From Molanna angustata (Eukaryota; Arthropoda; Insecta; Trichoptera; Molannidae), in assembly GCA_963576475.1 (NCBI GenBank), contig OY754979.1, positions 31,856,278 to 31,920,277 on the forward strand: DNA of 64,000 bases. Reading direction: 5' to 3'. The translations under genes and the position numbers were made by a program. The notes beneath the pieces are model-generated. The model was not told the DNA's origin. It saw only the letters and a list, made by a program, of their open reading frames with translations, and did not search any database. Positions 21,560 to 32,389 of the stretch are shown piece by piece; positions within the stretch are counted from its first letter, which is position 1, and every line of letters starts with the position of its first letter.

Positions 21560-22010
21560 ATAAAAGTCATCGATCAAAAAACCATTTATTACTTTTAAAC
21601 ATTTATTACTTTTAATCTTACTAATTAAACATTTATTTCTTTTAAACTTACTTATTTTGCATTTATTGCTTTTGAACTTAGTTTTTAAACACTAATTACT
21701 TCTAAACTTTAATCAGATTGATATTTTTAACCCACTGTACAAACGATTAAACATGTATTGAATACTATTTCACACACTCAACAGATAACTTAATATCCTT
21801 TCAACCCCTTCTCATTTTCACCTTGTTCTTCCTCCCCATTTCCTCCCAGTCTTCCCTTCTCACCACCAAGTACATGTTGTGATTGTGATTAATCAGTGGA
21901 ATATTTTTAATTGATATAGTTTTATCTCTCCTTATTTTTTACACTTATTGTCTATGTAAACTGTTAATATTCCCAAATAAAGTAAAATAAAATAAAACAA
22001 ACTAACTTAT
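21560..22010. repeat. T-rich degenerate tandem, then LINE 3'-UTR-like tail
   Basis: 21580-21715 repeats a CATTTATTACTTTTAAACTT-like unit four or five times with drift. 21800-22005 is pyrimidine-rich and ends AATAAAGTAAAATAAAATAA, like a LINE tail. Confidence 0.4.
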
Positions 22011-22021
22011 TACATAAATAG

Positions 22022-22566
22022 TTTTTTAACAGATTTTTAATTATCTCAATAGAGACGAAGTTGGAATATTTACTGTAGGAGAACCGGGAAATCCTTGTAA
22101 CTTACTTATACATTGTTACAAGTAGGTAAATAAGACAAAAATGACCTTATATTGCGCAATTCAGGGGTGACTTCTATGCGAAAAATGCATTTGTCACCTC
22201 AGGTATAAGAATTGTTGCTCTTATTATTTACAAAAAACCAATTCTCTCAATAGATGGCGTTACAACAAAAATAAATAAAAATAATAAGAATATTGTTCAT
22301 AATTTCACACATAGATGGCTGTAGTAAAAATTCCTTATTTTCAAGCGAAAAGAATTTCAGTATTACAATATATAGAACTTTCAAAATTGAATTGATAGGG
22401 ATCTTATTATAAAGGCATAATTGGTGAACGTTGCGCAAGCGCATAAAGTGATCACGTAAACCAGCCGATGACAGGTCGTAAGCCCTGTAGGTGCCTTGAT
22501 TTCCCGGTTCTCCTACAGTAAATATTCCAACTTCGTCTCTATTGAGATAATTAAAAATCTGTTAAA
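22022..22566. mobile_element. MITE family B, complete copy
   Basis: A 545-bp foldback element whose first 72 bp are the exact inverse of its last 72 bp. The ends read TTTTTTAACAGATTTTTAAT inward, then CTCAATAGAGACGAAG. The interior has AATTGCGCAATTCAGGGGTG-like blocks, no ORF of note. TA or no target duplication; I could not settle it. Perfect 72-bp identity of the ends implies a recent insertion or gene conversion. Fragments lie at 15360, 24960/25506, 36960, 40740, 43120 and 43365. Confidence 0.85.
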
Positions 22567-23690
22567 AAAAATATCTTTGACTCCCGACGGGGAAAAAAAT
22601 CCAATGTTTGCGCATATGCAATAATAAAAAAATATTCGATTACATAAATAGTTATTTCTTTTTAAATTGCTTATTATATACATAATTATTTCTTTGAAAC
22701 CAATAAGAAATATTAACAAATATTCAATATTTCTTCAGCCAACTTTGAACTTCGTCTATTTGTTTCAACTTTGTACCTACTGTGTCGCAGTCTCTCCAAT
22801 TGCACTTACAAGTTTCCTAGTGGAAGTTTTGAAGCGAATTAAAGAGTGTCAAGTAGACACGGGATATGAAACAAATTGAAATACGATTCAGTTCAGTCTT
22901 ATCCAATCTAATCCAATCTAACCCTTTCAATCACTTTAATCCCTCTTGGACACTTTTTGCAACTGAGTTTTATTGATACACGAACAATACAACAAGTTGT
23001 GATTAAGAACGAGTTAATATAAAGATATTGGTAAACTTATAATTATAAATACTAGTATAAATGAAATTATTCTGTAAGTATTGTGTATCCCATTTATATT
23101 GTTTCACAGAACTTACTTTACGGGACAGGACCTTACACCTTGTCACTCAGCGACGGATATCGCCTTGTCGTGTGGGCGTTCCAGTACCTGTCTCATGCCT
23201 TCTATATTCGGTCTGTGATTCGTGGCTCCTCTGTGCGTCTCCTGTATCATCAGTATACCTATCTATGTTTTTGCAGATATCCGGGAGAATGGTCTGTTTG
23301 TCTTGACTTAATCCCTCTATGTTAATTGAGGACGTCGTGAGTGGCCCTGATAAGGGCCCCTGTTGACTTTTCGAGTGGCTGTCCGGTGTTGAAAGGATTG
23401 GCCGACTAATGCCGTTACCAGGGGGCGCCGGATTGATTCAGTTTGCATTTTATATTGTTTCACAGTAGGTATTCAAAAATGTATTTTCCTTTAAAATGTT
23501 CTGAAATTGAATTTAAACAACTGCCTTGTAGTTACCACCACAATGACATTTTAAATGTGAAATAAAAATAAGGAATATTTGAGTGTGTCCTACCTTGGTT
23601 ATTTGAATATTTTGGACATACTTCTTATACTACGCGGATATATTAAAGTTACGTTTCACCTCTCTTTAATGTTCTATGGAACACAATTAA
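22567..23690. other. Sequence with no supported gene
   Basis: 23061-23420 has higher GC and two overlapping frames (YRLVVWAFQYLSHAFYIRSV in one). The block TGATAAGGGCCCCTGTTGAC is reminiscent of the CCCTTATCAACTGGGG of retroposon RP1. No family was recognised. The rest is AT-rich. Confidence 0.3.
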
Positions 23691-23699
23691 TGGTTTGAT

Positions 23700-23884
23700 G
23701 TGAATTTTTTTTTTTTTTAAAAGTAAATGAATATGTCCTTGTTAAATAAGTACATCTTCCTACGTTCCCTAAAATAAGCAAATAAATGCTTGTGCTTGGG
23801 TGAACGAAATCGGTCGAGGCAGGATTCGAACTCGCGACCACTGGATTACTAGCCCAGCGCGCTAACCGCTCTGCCACCGACCCA
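23700..23884 (-). mobile_element. tRNA-derived SINE family 1, copy c
   Basis: On the minus strand it reads GGGTCGGTGGCAGAGCGGTT, AGCGCGCTGGGCTAGTAATC, GCGAGTTCGAATCCTGCC, TCGACCGATTTCGTTCACCC. The tRNA-like cloverleaf (acceptor GGTCGG/TCGACC) is well kept. The anticodon loop CTAGTAA would read AGT (Thr-like). The tail is AACAAGGACATATTCATTTA. Confidence 0.9.
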
Positions 23885-24955
23885 TCTCAATATTATTCAT
23901 TCGATTCAATTTATTTACAACGCATATAATATATATAAATATTATTTTTCTGCAGTCCTCCTCCATATAAACTATAAGTATGCCAAATCTCAAACTCCTC
24001 CGTGCGCCCAGTTAGCCGAAAATTGTACTTAACGTTTTCGCTTTACGTATTAATATATAGATTCTTCTTATGTTCACTAGTAGTGATGAGCAAATGCAAG
24101 ACCTGTATAATCAATTGAGTCTCGGTCTAGCATGTCTTGCGTTTCTTGCAGCTAATTTTCTTCTTCAATTGCCCTTAAGCCCATATCGAGCTTTGCCTCC
24201 ATCAACCCTCGTCGCCAATTCCTCCTGGCCTCCGCTGCGGTCCTCCAATTCTGTGTTTATTCTGTTATATATAGTACTTAAAATGAAATAATATGACAAA
24301 AATGGTATGGTTATATGTCGATAGTACGTTGTTAATTGCTTTCTTGTTAATTAAAAGAAAATAAGTTTACAAATATTCTTGGCCTTTATAAGCTCGGTCT
24401 TGGTTTCCCTGGTCTTGGTCGAGCAAGTCTCGCAGAACCATGATCAAGACTGAAAGACTTTAGAGACTTTACATCAATCAGAATCACTACTTCTTATACT
24501 TGTTGAAGGTCACTGGGGCCCTTTTGAGCAGAGTCTGTGCATTTTGTTTATGAAATCTAATTGAATGAAATTGGTCCATAACTAATTCTTTCAAGTAGTT
24601 TATGGTTTTCTTCACATTAGGTATGTACTTGGTACATTTCAGCATCAATACACACATCGGCTGTATGCAGAACTGTAAGGTTTTTCTTACTTTGACATGG
24701 AAATATTTCTCTGACTCAAATAGGTACGTTTGAAGTTTTCCAATTTCCTTTACAATCACATTATTTTACTCGCTGTACAAAGTTTCCGCGATCGAACTTA
24801 AAATGGTTGAGTGTTGTTATTTAATACCTACCTACCACAAATTGTAACTAAGTATCTACCTATTCACTCTCACAATACAACTTTGACGCTTATTTTATGG
24901 GGTTATAATCTTTTCTCAACTCTGCAACAGCCATCGAAAACCTTTTTAACAGTTT
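23885..24955. other. Sequence with one doubtful ORF
   Basis: The minus frame 24487-24759 ends NAQTLLKRAPVTFNKYKK. A similar short stretch (QQILHKQAPVIYNQCKKK) is read on the plus strand at 40228-40288. The pairing suggests a shared repeat or decayed coding piece. The rest shows nothing recognisable. Confidence 0.25.
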
Positions 24956-24964
24956 TATAAATAT

Positions 24965-25850
24965 TTTATGACAATTTTAACATCAAAATAGAGACGAAGT
25001 TGGAATACTGTAGGAGAACCAGGAACTAAAGTGTAGAATATTCTCTTTTTCTCCAGAAGAGAGAATATCTTTTGATGTTTGAGGAGTTTTTAAATGATTA
25101 ACTCTTGTATTAAAATATTCTGTTGAATACAATACTTCAAGAATAATACAAGTACAATGCAAATTGTTTACAAGTTATAGTTAACTATCTACAAGGTGAT
25201 GTCTGTAACCAGAATGAGATTTCTTAATTTTCAATTAATAAAGAAATCTCTTTATTGTTCCCTTTCAAAATAAAAATCAATAATCATTAATTATGAGTCA
25301 TTTCTTGGATAGCAACTAAAATAATATATTTCAATAAATCAATAATTAATAATAGACATCTGTCCTTAAATATAAGAATTATTTCTAATATGTTAATAAA
25401 TAACCCCTAGTATGGTTCTAAACCATGCTACTTATTTACTAACAATTTACACAGATGTCTCCTTACATGTCAAATTGAAAATATTACATATACAATATAT
25501 TATATAAAGGCATCTTAAGGGCTTACGACCTGTCATCGGTTGGTTTACGTGACCATTTTATGCGCTTGCGCAACGTTCACCAATTATGCCTTCTTATTGA
25601 GTTCCTCGTCCATCTAATTTTTGAAATTTTTACATATTTAGTCATGAAAATCTGTTGGTTTGAAAATAAGTTGAACACATCATAGCCATCTATGAAGTGA
25701 CGAAGAAACTTTTTGCAACGCCATCTATTGAGAAATTGATTTGTAAACAATGAAACCAACATTCCTTATATATGAGGTGACAATGCTTTCGCGCAGATGT
25801 CTCCCCTGAATCTCGCCAGAATTATAAGTTTTTTTTGCTTGTTTAATTGC
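24965..25850. mobile_element. MITE family B copy interrupted by a 480-bp insertion
   Basis: The left part (24980-25026) ends GGAGAACCAGGAACTA. The right part resumes at 25507 with AAGGCATCTTAAGGGCTTAC + GACCTGTCATCGG and runs to about 25870 (GCCATCTATTGAGAAATTG, GTGACAATGCTTTCGCGC). The insertion (25027-25506) has no TIRs but carries strong hairpins (see 25350-25460). Confidence 0.65.
25350..25462. repeat. Long nested hairpin
   Basis: Outer arms GACATCTGT / ACAGATGTC, middle arms TTAATAAATAA / TTATTTACTAA and inner arms TAGTATGGTT / AAACCATGCTA with a two-base loop. All are in register as one imperfect 110-nt hairpin. Confidence 0.6.
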
Positions 25851-25959
25851 TTGTACCAATGTAAATCTAATATTTTTGTAGTTGTTTTGGATATTTTCCC
25901 TTAAATTAAACAGTTTAGAGGCAATTGAGATTGTAAAAAAATTCATGAAAAAAAAACAA

Positions 25960-26760
25960 TTAATTAATATTTAAATATTCCCAAATTCTTCTCCGCTATA
26001 ACAATGTTCCCTGTAACTCCACCCTTACACATCCCCCCACCAGTAGCGGAATCGCTTATAGAAACCGAAAATCTTGGCTTGCCTGTGAATATTATGTTAA
26101 GAAATTCAAGACCTAATATATTTTTGATTGTTTTATTACAACTATACTACAAGATTAAAAACTGAACCGTAAGTAGATACGATGCTTTAAAGGGGCACAA
26201 ATCTAAATATTATTTTGGCATGTTGTGATTTTAAAAATATTTTTTATGGCCACTAGTATGAACAACGATGCTAAAAATATTAAATTTTCGACGTTTCCCT
26301 TTTTTTCCTGGGTTTGCCAAGTACGAAGGTTCTAAGCACGCCCCTGACCCTCACAACAGTAATCCGCCTGTCAATGGGAGTTCAGTTTCTCCTGAAACTA
26401 GTCGCGAGTAACTGGAAAAATAACAGGAAAAAGCAATTAAAAAAAAAAAAACTTTTGGCATTACATATATGTTTATTAATTATTTAAAAGGATAATTATT
26501 CAGAATGACAATATTGTATTGTGTGTTCAAAAGATTATTCAATTAAACATCTACCACCTAAAGTGGTATTGCAATAGTCAGTCAGTTCAAAATTAGATTC
26601 ACAATTTTAAATAATGATGAATGGTTTTAAATACAAGATTACTTACATTATCAACATTATCAACACATGATTATTATGAACATTAATATATTAAAACTAA
26701 TATAATAATAATTCAGATGTTTGTGATGTTAATATCATGAATCTTAAGGAACGGAACAAT
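25960..26760. other. AT-rich; 26460-26740 resembles 60290-60520
   Basis: The block AACATCTACCACCTAAAGTG and the neighbouring order of motifs are shared with 60362-60400 (GACATCTACCACCTAACATA), a diverged repeat pair. No gene was found. Confidence 0.35.
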
Positions 26761-26761
26761 T

Positions 26762-27430
26762 TTTTTTTTTAATATTATTTTCATAAAAGTTTTACATCAT
26801 AATAATTGAAAACCTGGGCAGAAAAACAACAAATGTCCAAAATTTTGTCAAACTGTTTAATAGCCTTAATATTATCTAGTGCCCACTCTCTACATGATGC
26901 CTAATTTATATACATGAGAAAATATCACAAGTCCCTCAAATCTCTACCGAAAAATATCATACTTTTAGAAAAACAACAAATGTCCAATACGATTTTTAGA
27001 AAAACAACAAATGTCCAATACGATTTTTAGAAAAACAACAAATGTCCAATACGATTTTTAGAAAAACAACAAATATGTTCAATTTTTCTATAACAAAAAT
27101 AAAAGTTTTTTTAAGAGTTCAATGTATTTGCAACATTTTACAATAAAAAAAAGCAACGAAAAAGGTGTTTTTTAAGAAATTAGGAAGTTTTATTGCTCTC
27201 CTGTAAAATTTACTTTTTGTGACATTTGTTGTTTTTCTGCCAAGGTCTTCAATTGTGATCTCACTAGCCTACAGGCTATCAGTGAGTTTCCCATACAAAA
27301 AGGTCAAGTACATATTACATTCCTTAAGTTACAGTATTAAAATTATAATATGGGATACATGTTTTTTATTTAATTACTTAAACTTATAAACGAGTTGAAT
27401 GTTTTTAATTGCCTACTACAATATTTGTTT
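26762..27430 (-). mobile_element. LINE-K 3' end, copy 1 (carries a MITE)
   Basis: The flanks of the MITE at 26808-27250 match 32390-32530 and 32741-32800: AAAGTTTTACATCATAATAA before, GTGATCTCACTAGCCTACAG + GCTATCAGTGAGTTT after. Read on the minus strand this is a UTR that ends in poly(A). In copy 2 it follows an RT C-terminal peptide. Non-coding here. Confidence 0.6.
26808..27250. mobile_element. 443-bp MITE with TIR-derived tandem repeats
   Basis: Ends GAAAACCTGGGCAGAAAAAC + AACAAATGTC and its inverse at 27221-27250 (28 of 30 match). Target duplication AATT. The uninterrupted site AATAATTGTGATCTC is present at 32414-32428. Inside, a 30-bp unit containing AGAAAAACAACAAATGTCCA is repeated four times (26960-27080). 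It is clearly copied from the TIR. No ORF. Confidence 0.8.
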
Positions 27431-27529
27431 TAATATTTTTTTTTAAAATTTTTTTTTATAAATAGTCAACAGCTGTATAATTTTTACTCTCCACTGTTGA
27501 CAACAGCTGTTTTTTTTTTGTGTCCTCTC

Positions 27530-28795
27530 TGCAGCCCAAACTATAAGTCCGATTGACTTCATATTGATATCACATGTGTTAAGTCCATAAACTTAGAGCT
27601 GATTAGTTTTCCATAGACAACGGTTCATTTTTTCCCAATGTTTCTTTATGATTTCATCTATTAAAACTGAAAAAATGCTCTCACGACCTGGAAATTAGAG
27701 ATATTTTAATTTGGTTTCAACTATTTATACAACACCAAGAATCTTCATAAAATTGTATTCAAAGTTGGTCAATGTTAAAAGAAAAATATTCAACGGTTTC
27801 AAAAATTATATTTTATTTAATGGATATTTGTATGAAACTTATATGTAACAAGAGAATTTTTTTATATTTGGCAATGTTCAGTTCATTGATTTTATATTGA
27901 TATAAGAATATTAATAGCTTGAACTTAGAACTGATTAGCTTTTCATAGATATCATAAAATTTCTTCATATGATATCACGTGTCAACATTGTCAAAATGCT
28001 CTAACACTCTTTGAAACAAAATTTATCTGCTTTTTTTAAAATATTTCATACAACATAAGCAGTCTTCACTATACTGCATTAATAGTTTGTCTATCTTAAC
28101 ATAAAAATATACTATCGGAAGAAAATTTATATTCCTGATAGTAACATTTAGTATAAATAAAAATGTAATTAGATAAATTTCTATGTATGGAAAAGTTCAG
28201 TAATTTGATTTCATGTTATAATGTAAAGAGCTTGAACATAGAACTGATAAGCTTTCCATAAATAACAAAAAAATTCTTCATATGATATCACCTGTCAAAA
28301 TTTGGAAAATGCTCTCGCGTTCTTTAAAACAAAATTTATCTGCTTTTTTAAAATATTTCATACAACATAAGCATTCTTCACTATACTGCATTAATAGTTT
28401 GTCTATCTTAACATAAAAATATACTATCGGAAGAAAATTTATATTCCTGGTAGTAACATTTAGTATGAATAAAAATGTAATTAGATAAATATCTATGTAT
28501 GGAAAAGTTCAGTAATTTGATTTCATGTTATAATGTAAAGAGCTTGAACATAGAACTGATTAGCTTTCCATAAATAACAAAAAATTTCTTCATATTATAT
28601 CACGTGTCAAAATTTTGAAAATGCTCTCGCGTTCTTTAAAACATAATTTATCTGCTTTTATTAAAATATTTCATACAACATAAGCATTCTTCACTATACT
28701 GCATTAATAGTTTGTCTATCTTAACATGAAAATATACTATCGTTAGAAAATTTATATTCCTGGTAGTAAAATTAAGAATGAATAAAATATTTCAT
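27530..28795. repeat. Tandem satellite, about 312-bp unit, four copies
   Basis: TTCACTATACTGCATTAATA + GTTTGTCTATC recurs at 28064, 28376 and 28689. GAACATAGAACTGAT-AGC recurs at about 28230 and 28545, with diverged versions at 27590 and 27925. The period is about 312 bp. The two 3' units are about 95% alike by eye and the 5' units are much older. No coding capacity. Confidence 0.8.
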
Positions 28796-28805
28796 TGTCA
28801 ATATT

Positions 28806-28850
28806 TGTGGTGTGGAGAGTTTAGTGTTGGCCACAACCCACTCGTTTTTA
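28806..28850 (+). repeat. Dispersed GTGTTGGCCACAACCCACTCG motif
   Basis: GGAGAGTTTAGTGTTGGCCA + CAACCCACTCGTTTTTATAT, one of the best copies of this recurring motif. Placed right at the end of the 312-bp satellite. Confidence 0.65.
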
Positions 28851-28974
28851 TATAAAACAATTACATATAAATTGAGCCAATTACAGACTATTATATATTA
28901 GACTAAGACCATAAAAATATAGATAAAAAGATAAAAATATTATAACATATTTCACCCGTGAAAACATCAAATAT

Positions 28975-29149
<175 letters not shown>

Positions 29150-29394
29150 CTGCATGAATACAAAATAATGAAAATATAGCCACATCGTCACTGAAGGGGT
29201 CACATAAAAATCAATATATGTGGGTACCTACAACGGCACTGCATTTACGACCGTGCGATGATTCATTAAATTTCAACATTAATGTGCGGGTGACCTATCT
29301 CCAGCAATGGGTAGTTTACAAAATAAAATCCAATATAAATTTAGTAGTATAAAGATATTTATCCAGTATAAAAGATATTTTGAAAATTAGTATA

Positions 29395-29445
29395 ATATGG
29401 CGTGTGTATGTGTGAGTGAGTGTGTGTGCATGTGTGAGTGTGAGA
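29395..29445. repeat. GT-rich microsatellite
   Basis: Imperfect (GT)n/(GTGA)n tract. Confidence 0.85.
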
Positions 29446-29454
29446 GGATATAAT

Positions 29455-29590
29455 TATAACTGAGGATATTTTATCAAGTTTATCCATACCACTTGGAAGG
29501 GTGTTAAATATTTTCGGTATGCTTACTTTCAGTGTCCTTTCACCGTTATAGTTTGTCCATCTGGGAATTATCAATTTATTTTGCACAACT
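29455..29590 (-). pseudogene. LINE-K RT C-terminal fragment, copy 3
   Basis: The minus frame reads NKLIIPRWTNYNGERTLKVS, IPKIFNTLPSGMDKLDKISS. This is a typical non-LTR ORF tail (KIFN.LP). The same block, 90% alike by eye, is at 32826-32925 (GAGGATATTTTATCAAATTT). Confidence 0.6.
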
Positions 29591-29649
29591 TGTCTGGAAT
29601 TATATATATTTTTTAAAGGTAATTTATATTCATTAGAGAAGTAATGATT

Positions 29650-29950
29650 TAATATTTATTTATTTATTTATTTATTTAATATACAGAGACACCAACAGAA
29701 CACTGAACAACACAAACAAAAAAAAACATGAAACATAAAATAGAATCTCCAGTGCTCCAATAACAGGTATCTCCCGCATGGCTATTGTGCATAGTTAGGT
29801 ATGTACAATCAACGTCTCCTGACCATTCATATTATGACTCGATAAGTGTTTATTTTTTTTAACTGGGAGTATTCCTGTTACACTGAATACCATTTCATCA
29901 TTATCTTTCCTTTTTTGATAAATCTGAACTGAATTCTTCTTCTGAGTCGC
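29650..29950 (-). mobile_element. LINE 3'-UTR, antisense, (ATTT)n start
   Basis: Starts with (ATTTATTT)n and continues with A-rich sequence; its minus-strand reading would end in (AAAT)n. Clade unknown. Confidence 0.4.
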
Positions 29951-29954
29951 TTTC

Positions 29955-30335
29955 CTCATCACTGAGGGTCGTGATCCTCTCTTCTCTTCGCCATCATCAC
30001 CTGGTGGACAGCACTCCTCCATCTCTCCCGACACTCCGCAGTTCGCAATGCACCTACTACTGTTAGGCCAGTAACCGCTTTGATCTGGTCAGTCCATCTA
30101 GTCGGGGATCTTCCTCTACCTCTACTCCCCTCCACACTTCCAGTCACGACCAGCTTTTCCAAGCAGTCCTGACCACGTCTTGCGATGTGTCCAAAGAAAC
30201 GGAGGATATGGCCAAGACAGACAGCCGACAATATATCCTCAATCTCAAGTTCCTGTAGAATGGAGATATTTGTTCGATGTGCTGTCCAGGGGATCCGGAG
30301 CATGCGACGCCAACACCACATCTCAAAGGCATCAT
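29955..30335 (-). pseudogene. RTE-clade LINE, C-terminal RT fragment
   Basis: A 120-codon uninterrupted minus frame: MWCWRRMLRIPWTAHRTNIS, then ILRFFGHIARRGQDCLEKLV, VEGSRGRGRSPTRWTDQIK, and the end REDHDPQ. HDPQ is a common end of lepidopteran RTE ORFs. The ORF is cut at the 5' side in front of the catalytic core, so it is inactive. The 3' end GAAAGCGACTCAGAAGAAG marks the element end. Better preserved than the plus copy at 6277. Confidence 0.85.
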
Positions 30336-30399
30336 TTTTTTGTCTCTCTCTTGCCTTTATTGTCCACGATTAGGTATTAATAATAAAACTACGATAAAC

Positions 30400-30560
30400 G
30401 CGACCTGTCTTCAGTTAGACGGCTGACGCATGAATGCTTGTTCTGTTGGTTTGTTCGAACGGCGATGAAATAGTGTTTGATCAAGGATATGCACATTGCA
30501 GTTATTGAGGAGCGCAGCTACAGAGTTTTTATAAATAATGGAGTTTAGTATTGGTCACAG
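30400..30560 (+). repeat. Dispersed repeat shared with 60535-60720
   Basis: Blocks GATAAACGCGAC, GACGCATGAATGC, GGCGATG and GAGGAGCGCAGCTA occur in the same order in both places. Confidence 0.5.
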
Positions 30561-31120
30561 CTCATCGTTTCATTCATAAATTAAAGATTTCTTTGTACAT
30601 CAAAGGCACAATAAGTAAGCTATATTGATGAATTAAATATTAGGTTATTCGTACGATCCATTGTTTTTCACAGCCACTTGTACAAACACTACAATTTCTG
30701 ATAGAATATAAAAAGTATGGTTATTATTGTTCTCTGTTTGACATTATAAATAAGATGGAGAACGACAGATTTTGAATTGTAAATTCGATACGAGAGAGGG
30801 AGAGAGATCTGAAAAATTGAGACAGAAATTATGTATGTATGTCATTTTTCTTTGATGATAAATTCCTTTGAAGAATAATGCTCCAACCCCCGCGAGGAGG
30901 ACATAATAAAATCGGTTAAAATGATTGATTACCATATTGACCGGTCTTTCGAAAAAAATCTCTTGAAAAAATATTATTATTAACGTTTTATATTTAAGAA
31001 AATGGTCGTATCGGATTTCGCGAAGCATTCATTATAAAAGACCGTCTAGACGGTGCGGCGCGGCGATAGCATTCATACGAGTGAGGCGATAGATGCATGC
31101 ACTAATACCTAATCACAACC
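30561..31120. other. Sequence with no recognised feature
   Basis: One minus ORF (30744-31028) has no recognisable features. Short GC-rich patch GACGGTGCGGCGCGGCG at 31050. Confidence 0.3.
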
Positions 31121-31250
31121 AATTTTTATTTGTATTTGTATTGAGAATTTATCCTAAGTCACAACCAATTTTTATTTGTATTTGTATTGAGAATTTATCC
31201 TAAGTCACAACCAATTTTTATTTGCGTTTGTATTGAGAATTTATCCTAAG

Positions 31251-31437
31251 GTTGTGTTTCTTGAACAAAGATTAAAATAAAAGTATAGTTAAAATACTTT
31301 GATTTCATAAAATTGTTCAAATCTTTTGGTTGTTTCATTGAAATATAATGCTGTAGAACGACGCATTTTGAATAATTTTATGAAATCAAAGTATTTTAAC
31401 TATACTATTACTGATACTTTTGTTAAAACAACCCAGC
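31251..31437. mobile_element. Foldback element inside a minisatellite
   Basis: AGTATAGTTAAAATACTTTG + ATTTCATAAAATT is the inverse of AATTTTATGAAATCAAAGTA + TTTTAACTATACT. The arms are about 37 nt, with outer ends GTTGTGTTTCTTG and AAAACAACCC. Inserted between two units of the 46-bp array. Confidence 0.75.
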
Positions 31438-31504
31438 CTTAGTCACAACCAATTTTTATTTGCGTTTGTATTGAGAATTGATCCTAAGTCACAACCAATT
31501 TTTA

Positions 31505-31690
31505 TTTATTTATTTATTTAGGGACAAATACAGTCTTAAAATACTAAAATGGAATAATACACTATAAAATAAAAACAAACAGACCAATTAAATATGTCCA
31601 CAGATATTAAATATGAAACATTTTAAGCATCATAAATTTAAATATAACTAAGATATGTGTTTGCCTGTGACGGGAAATGAAGGGAAGTGA
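31505..31690 (-). mobile_element. LINE 3'-UTR, antisense (family S)
   Basis: TTTATTTATTTAGGGACAAA + TACAGTCTTAAAATA and GTTTGCCTGTGACGGGAAAT match 48398-48620, where an RTE-type coding tail follows. Minus-strand element end is (AAAT)n. Confidence 0.6.
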
Positions 31691-32389
31691 AAAAAGGATT
31701 TATTTGTGTTTTATTTATTATTATTTATGATTTATTTTATTTGTGTTTGTATTTAGAAAAAAAAAGGATTTATTTGTGTTTTATTTATTATTATTTATGA
31801 TTTATTTTATTTGTGTTTGTATTTAGAAAAAAAAGGATTTATTTGTGTTTTATTTATTATTATTTATGATTTATTTTATTTGTGTTTGTATTTAGAAAAA
31901 AAAGGATTTATTTGTGTTTTATTTATTATTATTTATGATTTATTTTATTTGTGTTTGTATTTAGAATTCATCCAAGAAGCACACAAAAACTAATTTTAAT
32001 TAAATTCTATATGCACACTTGCTTCTGATGACGTTTTATTAAAACGAGTGGGTTGTGGCCAACACTACACTGTTTTCTATGCTTTTATTAAATTATCTAA
32101 TTTCATACTACTTCCCAAAGTCCATTATTTGAGACTGAAGGGAAGGGGTGGAGAGAGAGACGGGAGGTAATGAAGGGACAGAGGGGACTATTTTTTTAAA
32201 AACTTACTTATGTATGTTGATTTTTATTTATTGTATTGGACTCTTTCTGAACTGAATTGAAATCATAAGAAAATAAATGGTTAAAGAAATACAAAAACGA
32301 CATTTTAGATGAGTTAGCGTACTGCTTCACATTTACCTTCTCGAGCAGTGCCGGGTATAAAAAAACTAGTCATATTTAATTTTCTTGTT

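Larger units (their letters stand above)
31120..31985. repeat. Minisatellite array (46-bp and 69-bp units) with two insertions
   Basis: Three 46-bp units (TCACAACCAATTTTTATTTG, ..TTGAGAATTTATCCTAAG) end at 31250. Two more lie at 31441-31505. Four nearly identical 69-bp units (GGATTTATTTGTGTTTTATT...) lie at 31695-31968 and end in TGTATTTAGAATTCATCCAAG, which matches the end of the 46-bp unit. The array is split by a foldback element (31251-31437) and by an antisense LINE tail (31505-31690). Confidence 0.8.

Noticed and set aside
23061..23325. Two overlapping plus ORFs of 80 codons in a GC-richer patch
   Set aside because: No recognisable domain, two frames equally open, no homologous copy in the window.
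30744..31028. 94-codon minus ORF
   Set aside because: Hydrophobic AT-driven composition, no recognised motif.
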